Below, one piece after another: positions 36,302-46,657 of a DNA stretch of 64,000 nt. Position numbers and translations under genes: made by a program. Numbering within the stretch: the stretch's first letter is position 1; every line of letters starts with the position of its first letter. The stretch comes from Methylacidiphilales bacterium (GTDB lineage: Bacteria > Verrucomicrobiota > Verrucomicrobiia > Methylacidiphilales > UBA1321), in the NCBI GenBank assembly GCA_021272165.1, contig JAJSLK010000028.1, positions 1 through 64,000 on the forward strand. The letters run 5' to 3'. The notes beneath the pieces are model-generated. The model saw only the letters and a list, made by a program, of their open reading frames with translations, was not told the DNA's origin and ran no database searches.

Positions 36302-36302
36302 T

Positions 36303-37352
36303 ATGAATATGCATCAATATCGGACAGCCATCATCGGGGTAGGCAGGGGCGGTGAAGGCAAGGCGGGTTCCCACAGCATCGGCTACGCGCACGCCAACGC
36401 CTATCTGGTTCATCCACGCACAACCCTGGTCGCGGCCTGCGACTTGTCCGTCGGGAACCTTAAAATTTTTTCAGAAAGCTACAAGGGTTCCGCTATCGAT
36501 ACGGACGCAAAAAAGCTGCTGGCCGAGACCGGGCCGGACATTGTGAGCATCTGCACCTACGCGGGTTCCCATCGTGAGTTGTTCGAATTATGTCTGGAAG
36601 CCGGGGTGAAAGGCATCTGGTGCGAAAAACCGCTCGCGCTGATGATGGATGATGTCCATTTCATGGTGAAGGCCGCGGAAAAGGCCGGAGTCAAAGTGGT
36701 GACCAATCATTACCGCCGCTACGGTACTACCTTCCGGCAGGCGAAGCAGATGATCAAGGAAGGCGCTCTCGGCGAGCTTTCCATGATTTTTTCCAGCATT
36801 CAGGATTGGGATTTGATGGAATGGGGCACGCATTGGCTCGACATGAGCCGGTTCTTCGTCGACGACGCACCAGTTCGCTGGGTCATGGGACAGGCGCGCT
36901 GCAACGGCGAAAAGAAGGGGTACGGCCACATCATGGAGCAACATGCCCTGGCCTATTATGCCTTCGAAAACGGCGTGCGGGGACTTTTGGATGGGGGCGT
37001 GGGCATTCCCGGCCTGCCTTCCTATGCCATGAAGGTTGTCGGCACGGACGGCCAGCTTGAAATTGGGGAAGGCAAGTTGGTGCTGCTCAATCGTCAGGGC
37101 TTTCGGGAAGTGCCGGTAAAAAATCCTACGGATCCGGCGCAGGACTCGTGGCAGCTTCTGTTGAACGATTTCATTGCCTGGCTGGAGGGCGGAAAGGAAT
37201 CCCAGTTATCTCTGCGCAATGCCGCGTTGTCCACGGAGCTTTATCTGGCCGCCTACGAGTCGGCAAAAACGGGCGATCGCATTGACCTGCCGCTGGCATC
37301 GCAGCGGGAATTTCCGCTCGACGAAATCGCGCGCCGGCAGACGGTCACGTAA
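36303..37352 (+). CDS. Gfo/Idh/MocA-family oxidoreductase
   Basis: An N-terminal Rossmann fold with TAIIGVGRGGEGKAGSHSIG and a catalytic EKP motif (WCEKPLAL) identify this NAD(P)-linked sugar dehydrogenase family. The C-terminal beta-sheet domain contains GTHWLDMSRFF. The usual reaction is oxidation of a sugar or inositol hydroxyl; the substrate cannot be deduced. It forms a two-gene unit with the ThuA-like gene. Its end overlaps the convergent radical SAM gene by eight bases. Confidence 0.88.
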   Translation: MNMHQYRTAIIGVGRGGEGKAGSHSIGYAHANAYLVHPRTTLVAACDLSVGNLKIFSESYKGSAIDTDAKKLLAETGPDIVSICTYAGSHRELFELCLEAGVKGIWCEKPLALMMDDVHFMVKAAEKAGVKVVTNHYRRYGTTFRQAKQMIKEGALGELSMIFSSIQDWDLMEWGTHWLDMSRFFVDDAPVRWVMGQARCNGEKKGYGHIMEQHALAYYAFENGVRGLLDGGVGIPGLPSYAMKVVGTDGQLEIGEGKLVLLNRQGFREVPVKNPTDPAQDSWQLLLNDFIAWLEGGKESQLSLRNAALSTELYLAAYESAKTGDRIDLPLASQREFPLDEIARRQTVT

Positions 37353-38436
37353 CGGCGACGTTCAGGAGCATCATCTGTTTGTCGCCAGGACGGCGGAAAT
37401 GTTCCGTGCGCAGTTCGCGGATGCGCGCGCCGAAACCGAGCCGGGCGCGAAAGACGTGGAACATCTGGCTGATCTGCTCCGCGTAGGGCCCCTCGCCGCG
37501 CATTCGGGTCTTGAAGTCGCTGACATTGAGCTTGCCGCCGCGCACTTCGCGCACCGTGCCGAGGATGCGCTCGAGTTTTTCCGGGAAATTGAGCTGCAGC
37601 CATTCGCGGAAAATGTCCTTCACGCCATAGGGCAGCCGCAGCATGGTGTAACCGGCCTCGATGGCGCCGGCGGCCCGGGCGGCTTCGAGCACGGCCGGGA
37701 TTTCGCGGTCATTGAGGCCGGGGATAATCGGCGCGACCATGACTCCGACCGGTACGCCCGCTTTGGCCAGCATTTCGATGGCCCGCAGGCGGTGGACGGG
37801 ACGGCTGGCGCGCGGTTCCATCTTCGCGGCGAGATCGGCATGAAGTGTGGTGATGGAAATGAAGACATGGACCGCATCGAAGGAGGCGAGCTCCTTGAGC
37901 AGGTCGAGATCGCGCGTGACCAGAAAATTCTTGGTGACGATCGAGACCGGGTTGCGGAATTCGGCCAACACCTCGAGGCAGGTGCGGGTGATGCGGAAAT
38001 GGCGCTCGGCGGGCTGGTAGCAATCGGTCACGCCGCTCAAGCCGAGCACCTGCGGCTCGTACTTGGGCCGCGAGAGTTCCTTGCGCAGCAACTCGCCCGC
38101 ATGGAGTTTGACCATGATTTTCGATTCGAAATCGAGTCCGGCGGAAAAGCCGAGGTATTCGTGATAGGGCCGCGCGTAGCAATAGGCGCAGCCGTGCTCG
38201 CAGCCGCGATAGGGATTGATGCCCGCGCTGAAGCCGACATCGGGACTGTCGTTTTTGACGATGATCGACTCAGTATGGTCCTCGAAAAACTGCGTCTTCG
38301 GATTCGGCAGCGGCTCGTCGCCTTCCGCGGCGGCCTGCACAACATCGGGATCAAGATCGAGCGCCAATTTCTCAAACCGGTTCGGCAGATCGCGGACCGC
38401 GCCGCGTCCCATGCGCAATTTGGATTCGAGCTGCAT
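37345..38436 (-). CDS. radical SAM protein of the PA0069/SPL-like family
   Basis: The CX3CX2C cluster CEHGCAYC begins the radical SAM domain after an N-terminal GRGA segment (LRMGRGAVRDLPNRFE) typical of this subfamily. Further landmarks are FSAGLDFESKIMVK, GVTDCYQPAE, VSIVTKNFL and MVAPIIPGLND. Members are suspected to act on nucleic acids or damaged DNA, by likeness to spore photoproduct lyase, but none has a settled reaction to my knowledge. The ATG at 38436 (MQLESKLRMGRG) was preferred to the one at 38469. Confidence 0.82.
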   Translation of the reverse strand: MQLESKLRMGRGAVRDLPNRFEKLALDLDPDVVQAAAEGDEPLPNPKTQFFEDHTESIIVKNDSPDVGFSAGINPYRGCEHGCAYCYARPYHEYLGFSAGLDFESKIMVKLHAGELLRKELSRPKYEPQVLGLSGVTDCYQPAERHFRITRTCLEVLAEFRNPVSIVTKNFLVTRDLDLLKELASFDAVHVFISITTLHADLAAKMEPRASRPVHRLRAIEMLAKAGVPVGVMVAPIIPGLNDREIPAVLEAARAAGAIEAGYTMLRLPYGVKDIFREWLQLNFPEKLERILGTVREVRGGKLNVSDFKTRMRGEGPYAEQISQMFHVFRARLGFGARIRELRTEHFRRPGDKQMMLLNVAVT

Positions 38437-38522
38437 ACCATATAATACATAAGTATAACTAAAAAGCAAGAAAGGATACTTATCGTTTCATCATCGACGG
38501 AAAGCTGAAGCAACGATCAGCT

Positions 38523-40568
38523 TTAAATCTTCTTTTCAGCTTTGCGCTTGCCCTTCGTTTTTGGATAGGCGACCGGCTTGGGGCTTGGTTCAATCTTAGC
38601 CAAGCCGGCCTGCTGCTTGAGCTCCATGATCTGGTCGCGCAGCAGGGCGGCCTTTTCGTAGTGCATGGAAGCGGAGGCGGCAAGCATCTCGGATTCGAGT
38701 TCTTGCAGCACTTGCATGATGTCCATGTCCCGGGTCGCTTCGCCGACCACATTGGCCGCGATTTGCCGGCCCTTGAGGACGTTGCCGAGGCTCTCCTGCA
38801 CCGCGCGGACAATGGAGCGGGGCGTGATGCCGTGCTCCTTATTGTAGGCGATCTGCTTGTCGCGCCTCTCCTTGCTGATCGCGATCAGTTGCCGGATCGA
38901 GTCGGTGATGACGTCGGCGTAGAGAATGACGAGACCGTTCTGATGTCGGGCCGCGCGGCCCGCCGTCTGGATCAGCGAGGTCTGCGAACGCAGGAAACCT
39001 TCCTTGTCGGCGTCGAGCACGGCGACAAGCGAGACTTCGGGCAGGTCGAGCCCCTCGCGCAAAAGATTGATTCCGATCAGCACATCGACCTCGCCCGCGC
39101 GGAGGCTCCGGAGAATTTCGACCCGCTCGATGGTGTCGATCTCGGAATGGAGATAGCGTACCTTGATGCCGAGATCGCGCAGGTAATCAGCCAGGTCCTC
39201 GGCGGTCCGTTTGGTCAGGGTGGTGACCAGGACGCGTTCGCCCTGGGCGGTGCGCAGGCGCGCCTGCTCGATCAGGTCGTCGATCTGGCCCGCGAGCGGC
39301 TTGACCACGATCTCGGGATCGAGCAGGCCGGTGGGACGGATCACCTGCTCGGCGGTGATACCGCCCGATTTCTCGACCTCGTACTTCGTCGGCGTGGCCG
39401 AGACATAGAGCCGCTGGCCGACCAGCGCATCGAATTCGGCGAACTTGAGCGGACGGTTGTCGAGCGCCGAGGGAAGCCGGAAGCCGTGCTCGACCAGCAC
39501 CGTCTTGCGCGAGCGGTCGCCCTCGTACATCCCGCCGATCTGCGGCACTGCCACGTGCGATTCGTCGATGATGGTCAGGAAGTCGTTCGGGAAAAAGTCG
39601 ATCAACGTGTAAGGTCGCGAGCCGGGCGGGCGGCCGCTGGTGTGGCGCGAGTAATTTTCGATCCCGTTGCAGAAGCCCATCTCCTCCATCATCTCGAGGT
39701 CGAAGGTTGTGCGCATCTTCAGCCGCTGCGCCTCGAGGAGCTTGCCCTGTTTTTCCAGCTCGGCGATCCGCTCGTCGAGCTCGGTGCGGATCGTCCCCAT
39801 GGCGATCCGCATCTTGTTGGCGGGTGTGACGTAATGCCGCGCGGCGAAAATGGTCATCTGGTCGAGCGTGTCGAAGGTCTCACTCGTGATCGGGTCGAAA
39901 CGGGTCAGCCGGTCGATCTCATCGCCGAAAAACTCGACCCGCACGGCGTCCTCGGTATAGGCGGGACAAAGCTCGACCGTGTCGCCCCGCACACGGAACT
40001 TGCCGCGCGTCAGCTGAAAATCGTTCCGCTCATATTGCATCTCGATCAGCCGGGCCAGGAAGGCCTCGCGGGTGAGGAACTGGCCCTTCGCCACCGGGCA
40101 GACCATGTCCTTGTAGTCCTCGGGCTAACCCAAGCCGTAGATGCACGACACGCTGGCCACGACAAGCACGTCGCGGCGTGTAAGCAGCGCGCTGGTGGCC
40201 GAGAGCCGCAGCCGTTCGATCTCCTCGTTCACGCTCGAGTCCTTCTCGATATAGGTGTCGCTGCGCGGGATGTAGGCCTCGGGCTGGTAGTAATCGAAAT
40301 AGGAGACGAAGTATTCCACCGCATTTTCGGGGAAGAACTGCTTGAACTCGCTGTAGAGCTGCGCGGCGAGAGTTTTGTTATGGGAAAGGACGAGCGTGGG
40401 ACGGTCGAGCTCCGCAACCACATTGGCCATGGTGAAGGTCTTGCCCGAGCCGGTGACGCCGAGGAGGGTCGAATGCTTTTCGCCTGTCCGCAGTCGCTTC
40501 AGCAGCTTTTCGATCGCCTGGGGCTGATCGCCCATGGGCGGAAACGGACTAACGAGCTTGAAGGACAT
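38523..40568 (-). pseudogene. uvrB: excinuclease ABC subunit B, interrupted by an in-frame amber codon
   Basis: UvrB is the damage-verifying helicase-like subunit of nucleotide excision repair. One reading frame covers 682 codons, close to the normal length, with Walker A GVTGSGKT, the beta-hairpin [18 protein letters not shown] and a C-terminal UVR motif. Codon 148, in CIYGLG-x-PEDYKD, is TAG (complement at 40125-40127) where the family has Ser; TCG to TAG is one base change. A restart at the ATG at 40106 would lack the P-loop and hairpin. It is a true loss, a rare suppressible codon or a base error. No other lesion was seen. Confidence 0.85.
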
Positions 40569-40683
40569 CGGACTAATCTACATGGGCCGCAAAAGAACAC
40601 AAAGAGCACAAAATGAGCCGCCCTGATATGGATCGAGAAAAGGGGTGAAATAAGGAAACGATGGGGCTACAAGGAGGTGCCTT

Positions 40684-42741
40684 ATGTCCTACCTGGCCGA
40701 TGCTTTTCAGGTTGCCATCCTCATCTGGTGCATCATCGGATTGAGCCTGGCGGGCAAACATTTTCTGCCTTCGGTCGATTACTCGCTCCATTTCTGTTTT
40801 ACGCCGTTGATCGTGGTAGGTGTTCTTTTCTGCCTGGAACATTTTTTCCCATTGGGACAAGCCCACTTTTTGTGGATACCGGGAAGCGTGCTTTCCTTTT
40901 GGTTGATTCAGAAATATCGGGTGGGGCTCCTTCGGCAGGAGGTCCTTTGGTATTTCCTCTTTGGTTTCTTTTTGTGTTTTTTCTGGCGTTACACCCAGCC
41001 GGATATTTTCCTCAATTCCGAACGGATAGCTGATCACGCCCACCTTGTTTCCTATTCAGCCGGAGGTCTTCTCCCCGCCGAGGACATCTGGCTGAAGGGC
41101 AACAAGGATGACATGTACTACATTTTTCAATATTACGCGGCGGGTCTGATCCATCGCTGGACCGGAGCAAGCTCGGGCATGACGTTCCATCTGGGATATT
41201 GCACGCTCGTGGGACTGGCCATCGCCGGTGTGGGTACCGGAGCGCGGGCGCTGGCCGGCTCCTCGGCGGCGGGATGGTGTGCGGCCATTTGCATTGGTTT
41301 GGGTGGTAGCGGATCGACCTTGGTTGCGCCGGTTATGCTGACGGGAGAAGTTAATCCCGCCGGGGCGATGCGGTTTATTGGCTGCTTTGCCCTGCACGGC
41401 AATCCCTTTCTGACTCCCTTTGGGCATCAATTCATTAATTTTATCGGGGAAAGCTCGGTCGATGCGCCGATGGAATATTATTCCTATGTCATCAGGCTGG
41501 GCGACTTTCATCCCTCGCTTAGTTCGCTCCTTTTCTTTGGGCTGGGTGTGGCGGCCATGGGCGTGGCGGAACGGGCGCCTGCGAACAGTCCGACGGACCG
41601 CTATGCGATGATGGCGGCGGTGGCCACCGCGGTTTATCTTTTCATCAGCAACACTTGGATCGCGCCCTTGCAGGTCATGCTGATGATCTGCTGGCTGGTT
41701 TATCGCCGATTGAGCGGCAAGCCCGACACTCTCGGGCAAATCTTGTTAGCCTGGTGTGTGCCCTTTGCCCTGATTTTTCCTTACTTCAGCCAATTCGCCT
41801 ACGAGACGCGCAATATGGATATCACCATTGAATGGGCCTCGCAGCGTGCGCCGGTGCTGAACTGGATGTTGGTCATGGGGCCGGCCATGCTGATGTGGCT
41901 GCTCTGCGTCTGGCATGGACTGAGGTCGCGTCTGGAGATTTTTATCGTGACAGTGTGTGGGGGAGCGATTGTGGGCACCTACCTCTTTCACGTACACGAT
42001 GTCTATGGCGGGCAATATAATGTTTTTAACACGACGCTGAAATGGTGGCCATGGGCCTATGCGCTGATGCTGGTGTGGGGAATTGCCATTTGCTGGAATG
42101 CGCCCATTTTTCGGCGTTTGATATGGGTGATCGTCGTGCTGACTATGATGGGTAATTTGTGGATCCTGGGGCGCGACTGGTATTTTGATTCCAAGGAGCA
42201 TATGGGACGTCTGGATGGTTACGCTTGGTTCACGGAGAAGCCGGAGCAGCGCGCAATTTTTGAAGTTCTGGAATCCCTTCCCAGGGGCGTGGTCATGGAG
42301 AGTGTTCCGTTTAATCCGGGCGGCCCCTGCATCACCGTGGCGCAATTTTCCGGCCATTATTCCCTGGGGGGCTGGGTGGGCCACGAGATGCTTTGGCGCG
42401 GCGCACGGGAGGACCTGGTCAATCTGGCCGATGGGCGCGATGCCTTTTATAACGGAAAGCTGGAGGACCCGGTTAATTGGCTGACGTCCGCGACACCCGG
42501 CGGAGTCGATTACATCGTGTGGCTTGAGCGTGATAATGTGCGCGGTCCTTATGGTTGGCCCGGAATCAATGCCTCCATTGAAAGTGCTTACGTCTGGAAA
42601 GAAGTCGCCCGCATCGGCGAAACACGTTGGGGAATCTGGATCCGGAGAACGCATCCTACTCCTCCCGAAAGTCTGGCCAAGACGGACGCCGCCGCCGATG
42701 CCAAGCCCAAGCCCGGGATCGCCGGACCTCCGGCGCATTAA
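40684..42741 (+). CDS. DUF2298-like polytopic membrane protein, paralog 2
   Basis: The 685-residue protein has at least ten hydrophobic helices and shares landmarks with the protein at 16197: YYIFQYYAAGL, LGDFHPS, FNTTLKWWPW and GGWVGHEMLWRG. It lacks the proline run of that paralog but ends in a short Ala/Pro/Lys tail. A strong Shine-Dalgarno site (AAGGAGGTG) precedes the ATG, unlike most genes here. A glycosyltransferase-like membrane role is a guess. The cinA gene follows 76 bases later. Confidence 0.75.
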   Translation: MSYLADAFQVAILIWCIIGLSLAGKHFLPSVDYSLHFCFTPLIVVGVLFCLEHFFPLGQAHFLWIPGSVLSFWLIQKYRVGLLRQEVLWYFLFGFFLCFFWRYTQPDIFLNSERIADHAHLVSYSAGGLLPAEDIWLKGNKDDMYYIFQYYAAGLIHRWTGASSGMTFHLGYCTLVGLAIAGVGTGARALAGSSAAGWCAAICIGLGGSGSTLVAPVMLTGEVNPAGAMRFIGCFALHGNPFLTPFGHQFINFIGESSVDAPMEYYSYVIRLGDFHPSLSSLLFFGLGVAAMGVAERAPANSPTDRYAMMAAVATAVYLFISNTWIAPLQVMLMICWLVYRRLSGKPDTLGQILLAWCVPFALIFPYFSQFAYETRNMDITIEWASQRAPVLNWMLVMGPAMLMWLLCVWHGLRSRLEIFIVTVCGGAIVGTYLFHVHDVYGGQYNVFNTTLKWWPWAYALMLVWGIAICWNAPIFRRLIWVIVVLTMMGNLWILGRDWYFDSKEHMGRLDGYAWFTEKPEQRAIFEVLESLPRGVVMESVPFNPGGPCITVAQFSGHYSLGGWVGHEMLWRGAREDLVNLADGRDAFYNGKLEDPVNWLTSATPGGVDYIVWLERDNVRGPYGWPGINASIESAYVWKEVARIGETRWGIWIRRTHPTPPESLAKTDAAADAKPKPGIAGPPAH

Positions 42742-42817
42742 TTTTGGAAGGGATGATCCGGCCCGCGTTCGGCGGCTGCAGATGACGAACGGACTTTTTC
42801 GGGTAGAGTGCTTTTAC

Positions 42818-44038
42818 ATGCGCGTCGAAGTCATCAACACCGGCACGGAACTGCTGCTGGGCCAAGTCACGAACACCCATCTCAATTTTCTCGCCCAGAG
42901 CCTTTTCGGGCTCGGCCTGCGAGTGGAGCGGCAGGTGTCCGTCCCGGACGGCGTCGCCATTGTGGAGGCACTCAAGGACGCCATGTCGCGGGCGGAAATC
43001 GTCATCGTCACCGGCGGGTTGGGCCCGACCTCGGACGACATCACGCGCGATGCCGCGGCCGAGGCTTTCGGCCGGAAGCTCATTTTTCATCCGGAAATCC
43101 TCGATGGCATCGCGGCGAAATTCTCCCGGCGCAAGCTGGTAATGAACGAACTCCAACGCGCGCAGGCCATGGTGCCGGAGGGCGGCACGGTGCTCGACAA
43201 TCCGAACGGCACCGCCCCGGGCCTGATCGTTGAAAACGACAAGACCGTGGCCATTCTCCTGCCGGGGCCGCCTGGCGAACTGCGGCCCATGTGGGAGAAC
43301 GAGGCGTTGCCCTGGCTGCGGAAACGGTTCGCCGACAAGCTGCCGCCCATCCACGAACGGACCTTCCGCATTCTCGGTATGGGTGAGACACGGGTGCAGA
43401 TTTTAGTCGAAGAGAAGATCAAGGCCATCGGGCCGATCGAGGTTGGATATTGCGCACGACCCGGCGAGGTCGATTTGCGCCTGATCGGGCCGGATGAAGG
43501 ATTGATCGGCGCTGCGGCCGATCTGGTTCGCACCCAGCTCGGCGACCATATCTATGCGGAAGGCCACGAAACGATGGAGCAGGTCGTGGTACGATTGGCG
43601 CGGGCGGCCCGCAAAACCGTGGCCACGGCGGAATCGTGCACGGGGGGACTCGTCGCCAGTCGAATCACGAACGTGCCGCACAGCTCGGAGATGTTTCGCT
43701 ACGGCTGGGTGACCTACGCCAACGAGGCCAAGATGACCGAGCTGGGCATGGCGCCGACACTGCTCGAAAAGCATGGCGCGGTTAGCGCGGAAACAGCGCG
43801 GGCCATGGCCGAGGGTGCCCTGGCCCGGGCCGACGCCGATATCGCCGTGGCGATCACCGGCATTGCGGGTCCCACCGGCGGCACGGTCGAAAAGCCAGTC
43901 GGGCTGGTCTATTTCGGCGTGGCCCGGCGGCAGGGAAAAACCGAAACGCTGGAGCTCAACCTCGCCTCCGCCCGGGAAACATTCAAATACATGGCCTCGC
44001 AGGTGGCGCTCGATCTGGTGAGAAGGGCGCTCAGTTAA
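42818..44038 (+). CDS. cinA: CinA-like competence/damage protein (MoCF plus nicotinamide-nucleotide amidase)
   Basis: The first half (VEVINTGTELLLGQVTNTH, VTGGLGPTSDDITRDA) is the molybdopterin-binding-like COG1058 domain. The second half (TAESCTGGLVASRIT, AVAITGIAGPTGG, VGLVYFGVA) is the CinA amidase that removes NMN amide in pyridine-nucleotide recycling. The start at 42818 (MRVEVIN) matches the family; a longer frame overlaps the DUF2298 gene. It lies directly upstream of recA, an arrangement seen widely, but a 117-bp gap with an SOS-like box separates them. Confidence 0.92.
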   Translation: MRVEVINTGTELLLGQVTNTHLNFLAQSLFGLGLRVERQVSVPDGVAIVEALKDAMSRAEIVIVTGGLGPTSDDITRDAAAEAFGRKLIFHPEILDGIAAKFSRRKLVMNELQRAQAMVPEGGTVLDNPNGTAPGLIVENDKTVAILLPGPPGELRPMWENEALPWLRKRFADKLPPIHERTFRILGMGETRVQILVEEKIKAIGPIEVGYCARPGEVDLRLIGPDEGLIGAAADLVRTQLGDHIYAEGHETMEQVVVRLARAARKTVATAESCTGGLVASRITNVPHSSEMFRYGWVTYANEAKMTELGMAPTLLEKHGAVSAETARAMAEGALARADADIAVAITGIAGPTGGTVEKPVGLVYFGVARRQGKTETLELNLASARETFKYMASQVALDLVRRALS

Positions 44039-44117
44039 TTTTTGCAAAACAACATTGCCGGGTGAGCGGGCGCGGTGTAGTCAAAAACCCGTCATAAAAT
44101 TTAAGATAAAATAATGC

Positions 44118-44133
44118 TTGTACATTTGTATAA
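44118..44133. promoter_or_regulatory. candidate LexA/SOS box upstream of recA
   Basis: The site reads TTGTAC-ATTT-GTATAA, an interrupted palindrome ending 22 bases before the recA ATG. It matches the box upstream of the umuD-like gene (6553-6568) at 13 of 16 positions. Since recA is normally a LexA target, a shared inverted repeat at this place is a strong candidate operator. Confidence 0.65.
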
Positions 44134-44155
44134 AATTGCCTAAATCATTCCCACT

Positions 44156-45250
44156 ATGGCCGCAAAATCCGAGGTAAAACCCGTCGAAACCAAGAGCGAG
44201 AACAAGCCGGACTCCAAGATCCAGGCCGCTCGCGACAAAAACCTCGAATTGGCCCTCCAGGCCATCGCCAAGGAATACGGCGACGGGTCGATCATGCGCC
44301 TCGGGGACGCCAATTCAAAGCTGACCGTGGAAGTAATCCCGACCGGATCGATCGCCATCGACACGGCGCTTGGTGTCGGTGGTTTCCCACGCGGACGCAT
44401 CGTGGAGATATTCGGCCCGGAATCATCGGGCAAAACGACCCTGACCCTGACGGTCATCGCCCAGGCCCAACGGGCCGGCGGCGTCGCGGCCTTCATCGAC
44501 GTGGAACACGCGCTCGATCCGGCCTACGCCCGCAAGCTCGGCGTCAACATGAACGAATTGCTCGTTTCCCAGCCCGACTCGGGCGAAGAGGCTCTGACCA
44601 TTGCCGAGACGCTGATCAAGTCGAACGCGGTCGATGTCGTCGTGATCGACTCGGTCGCGGCCCTCATCACCAAGGCGGAACTGGAAGGCCAGATGGGCGA
44701 TGCCACCGTGGGCGCCCAGGCGCGGCTCATGAGCCAAGCCATGCGCAAACTCACCTCCTTCATCAGCAAGGCCAAGACCTGCGCCATCTTCACCAACCAG
44801 ATCCGCGAAAAAATCGGCGTGATGTTCGGTAATCCCGAGACCACGCCGGGCGGCAAGGCGCTCAAGTTTTATTCCTCCGTCCGCGTCGATATCCGGCGCA
44901 TCGCCGCGATCAAAACGCCGGACGGCACCGTCCTCGGCAACCGCACCAGGGTCAAGATCGTGAAGAACAAGGTCGCTCCGCCCTTTCGTGAGGCCGAGTT
45001 CGACATCATGTACAATGAGGGTATATCGAGGGAAGGTTCGCTGCTCGATCTCGGTGTTGAGCTTAACGTCATCGAGAAAAAGGGCGCCTGGCTCTATTTT
45101 GAGGGCACCCAGGTGGGGCAGGGCCGCGATGCGGCGAAGGAAGAGCTCAAGAAGAACAAGGAGCTTTACGCCAAGATCGAAAAGGCGACGCTGAAGAAGC
45201 TCGCCGGGGGCGAAGCGCCTGAAAGCATTGGGACGTCCGCGGCATCTTAA
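44156..45250 (+). CDS. recA: recombinase A
   Basis: RecA coats single-stranded DNA, drives strand exchange and triggers LexA and UmuD self-cleavage. The 364 residues have a lysine-rich N-terminal extension (about 25 residues), then [11 protein letters not shown], Walker A GPESSGKT (87-94), [16 protein letters not shown], and the L1/L2 loops with QAMRKLTSF and [17 protein letters not shown]. It follows cinA, and the SOS-like box overlaps its likely promoter. The final part is normal. It has no clear Shine-Dalgarno site. Confidence 0.97.
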   Translation: MAAKSEVKPVETKSENKPDSKIQAARDKNLELALQAIAKEYGDGSIMRLGDANSKLTVEVIPTGSIAIDTALGVGGFPRGRIVEIFGPESSGKTTLTLTVIAQAQRAGGVAAFIDVEHALDPAYARKLGVNMNELLVSQPDSGEEALTIAETLIKSNAVDVVVIDSVAALITKAELEGQMGDATVGAQARLMSQAMRKLTSFISKAKTCAIFTNQIREKIGVMFGNPETTPGGKALKFYSSVRVDIRRIAAIKTPDGTVLGNRTRVKIVKNKVAPPFREAEFDIMYNEGISREGSLLDLGVELNVIEKKGAWLYFEGTQVGQGRDAAKEELKKNKELYAKIEKATLKKLAGGEAPESIGTSAAS

Positions 45251-45285
45251 GCGACATGTAAGAAAATCGCGGAAGGACGCGATTG

Positions 45286-46035
45286 ATGGGAAGTATGAAT
45301 CCTCCCGCTCCTCGTAGTCTTCTCCTTCCCGCAACCATTCTCGCCCTCGGCCTCGCCCTGGGCGCCGTCGTGTTGTCCGGACCGCTCAGCGATTTTGTCA
45401 AAGCTCACCACACCATCACCGTGAAGGGCTATGCCGAGCGCCACATTGATTCCGATTTCGCGCTTTGGTCGGCGACTTTGACCACGCGGGCCAAACAGGT
45501 GAATCAGGCGGCTGATCAAATGGATAAAGACACCCAGACGGTGACCGATTTTCTCGTCGCCCAGGGCGTGCCGAAGGAGAATATCACGATTTCAGACCTG
45601 ACCACGACGGCGTTGAGCAAGTCAACCGAGGGAGTCGACGGCGGCCTCGACCAGCTCGACGGCTACAAGCTGGAGCGGAACATCGAAGTGACCTCGAAGG
45701 ACATCGACAGCATCTCGAAACTGGCGGGCGCTTCGCCGGCGCTGCTCCACAGTGGCGTGGAGATCAGCTTCAACGCGATCGAGTACTATTGCACCAAACT
45801 CGCTGACCTGAAGGTCACGATGCTGGGCGACGCGGTGCAGGATGCGCAGAGGCGCGCGGAAGAGATCGCGGCCAAAAGTGGGCGCAAGGTCGGTGTGCTA
45901 CGCTCGGCCAACCAGGGTGTTTTTCAGATCACCTCGGTATACGAGACGGAAACGTCGTCGGAAGGCGCACTCGACACCAAATCGCGTGAAAAAAGCATGA
46001 AGGCGGTCGTCACGGCCGAGTTCGAACTGCTTTAG
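45286..46035 (+). CDS. SIMPL-domain (DUF541) exported protein
   Basis: A signal or anchor helix (LLPATILALGLALGAVVL) precedes a SIMPL domain: ITVKGYAERHIDSDFALW, VTDFLVAQGVPKENI, AQRRAEEIAAKSGRKVG. Members of the family are periplasmic or outer-membrane proteins of unclear function, sometimes tied to oxidative stress. The ATG at 45286 is preceded by an in-frame TTG; a later ATG at 45295 would shorten the basic region. It follows recA by 35 bases and may share its transcript. Confidence 0.8.
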   Translation: MGSMNPPAPRSLLLPATILALGLALGAVVLSGPLSDFVKAHHTITVKGYAERHIDSDFALWSATLTTRAKQVNQAADQMDKDTQTVTDFLVAQGVPKENITISDLTTTALSKSTEGVDGGLDQLDGYKLERNIEVTSKDIDSISKLAGASPALLHSGVEISFNAIEYYCTKLADLKVTMLGDAVQDAQRRAEEIAAKSGRKVGVLRSANQGVFQITSVYETETSSEGALDTKSREKSMKAVVTAEFELL

Positions 46036-46067
46036 GTTCTTCGGTCGCGCCGTTTGGGCAGGTCAAG

Positions 46068-46655
46068 CTAACGCGCTCCTTCAACTTCCACCGGTCGTTC
46101 GGCAATAATTTGCAGCATGTCGCGCTTAGCCGCAAACATCTCCCGCTCGGCGTTCCAGGGACCGGTTATTTTTACGCGAACCACGATTTTTGCTTCCGTG
46201 GCCGAAGTATCGGCCCGTTCGACTTTTCCGGTATGCGTCCGGTCGAGGGCATCGGCGATCCGGAGGATGCCGCCCAGAATCATGACCAGCCGCTGCGCCG
46301 GCGCGGAAAGCGCGTGGAACTCGGCATGGTCGGGCTGCGGCGAGGTCTTACGATGGTAGCGCGCGATCTGAGCCATCACCGGCACCTCGTCGGCAGACAG
46401 ATGTTTCCACGGATGTTCCCGGATCAGTTTGGCCGACCATTTGTGGTGCCCCTTGCCGTCAGGCGTTTTCGCCCAGCCGATGTCGTGCAGAAGCGCGGCG
46501 CCGTGGAGCAGTTCACGCGGATGATCGCGGAGATCGTGCCAGGGCCGGAGCCCGTCGAAAATCTGCAGGGCCAGATCCGCGACATGATCGGAATGGCTTG
46601 GTTCCTCATCATAACGGGCGCGCAGGCCCAGGCTCTCTTCAATGAAAGGGGACAT
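46068..46655 (-). CDS. HD-domain phosphohydrolase (Ppx C-terminal-like)
   Basis: The 195 residues carry a His-Asp pair in AALLHDIGWAK and further histidines (SHSDHVADLA, HHKWSAKLI, YHRKTSP) typical of HD hydrolases. In many Ppx/GppA enzymes such a domain is the C-terminal part of the same protein, but here it starts two bases after the stop of the Ppx/GppA gene. It probably works with that protein on polyphosphate or guanosine pentaphosphate. The mature polypeptide is separate. Confidence 0.8.
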   Translation of the reverse strand: MSPFIEESLGLRARYDEEPSHSDHVADLALQIFDGLRPWHDLRDHPRELLHGAALLHDIGWAKTPDGKGHHKWSAKLIREHPWKHLSADEVPVMAQIARYHRKTSPQPDHAEFHALSAPAQRLVMILGGILRIADALDRTHTGKVERADTSATEAKIVVRVKITGPWNAEREMFAAKRDMLQIIAERPVEVEGAR

Positions 46656-46657
46656 AC

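Noticed and set aside
37174-38445. 423-codon plus-strand frame over the PA0069-type radical SAM gene
   Set aside because: Antisense to a gene with the CX3CX2C cluster and family-specific segments; no motif of its own.
40125-40127. Reassignment of TAG to an amino acid in this genome
   Set aside because: Several intact genes end in TAG at sensible places (for example 13872 and 31904), so the uvrB amber is more likely a local change.
38661-40616. 651-codon open frame on the plus strand opposite uvrB
   Set aside because: It is antisense to uvrB and shows only the composition of a shadow frame; the UvrB motifs are unmistakable on the other strand.
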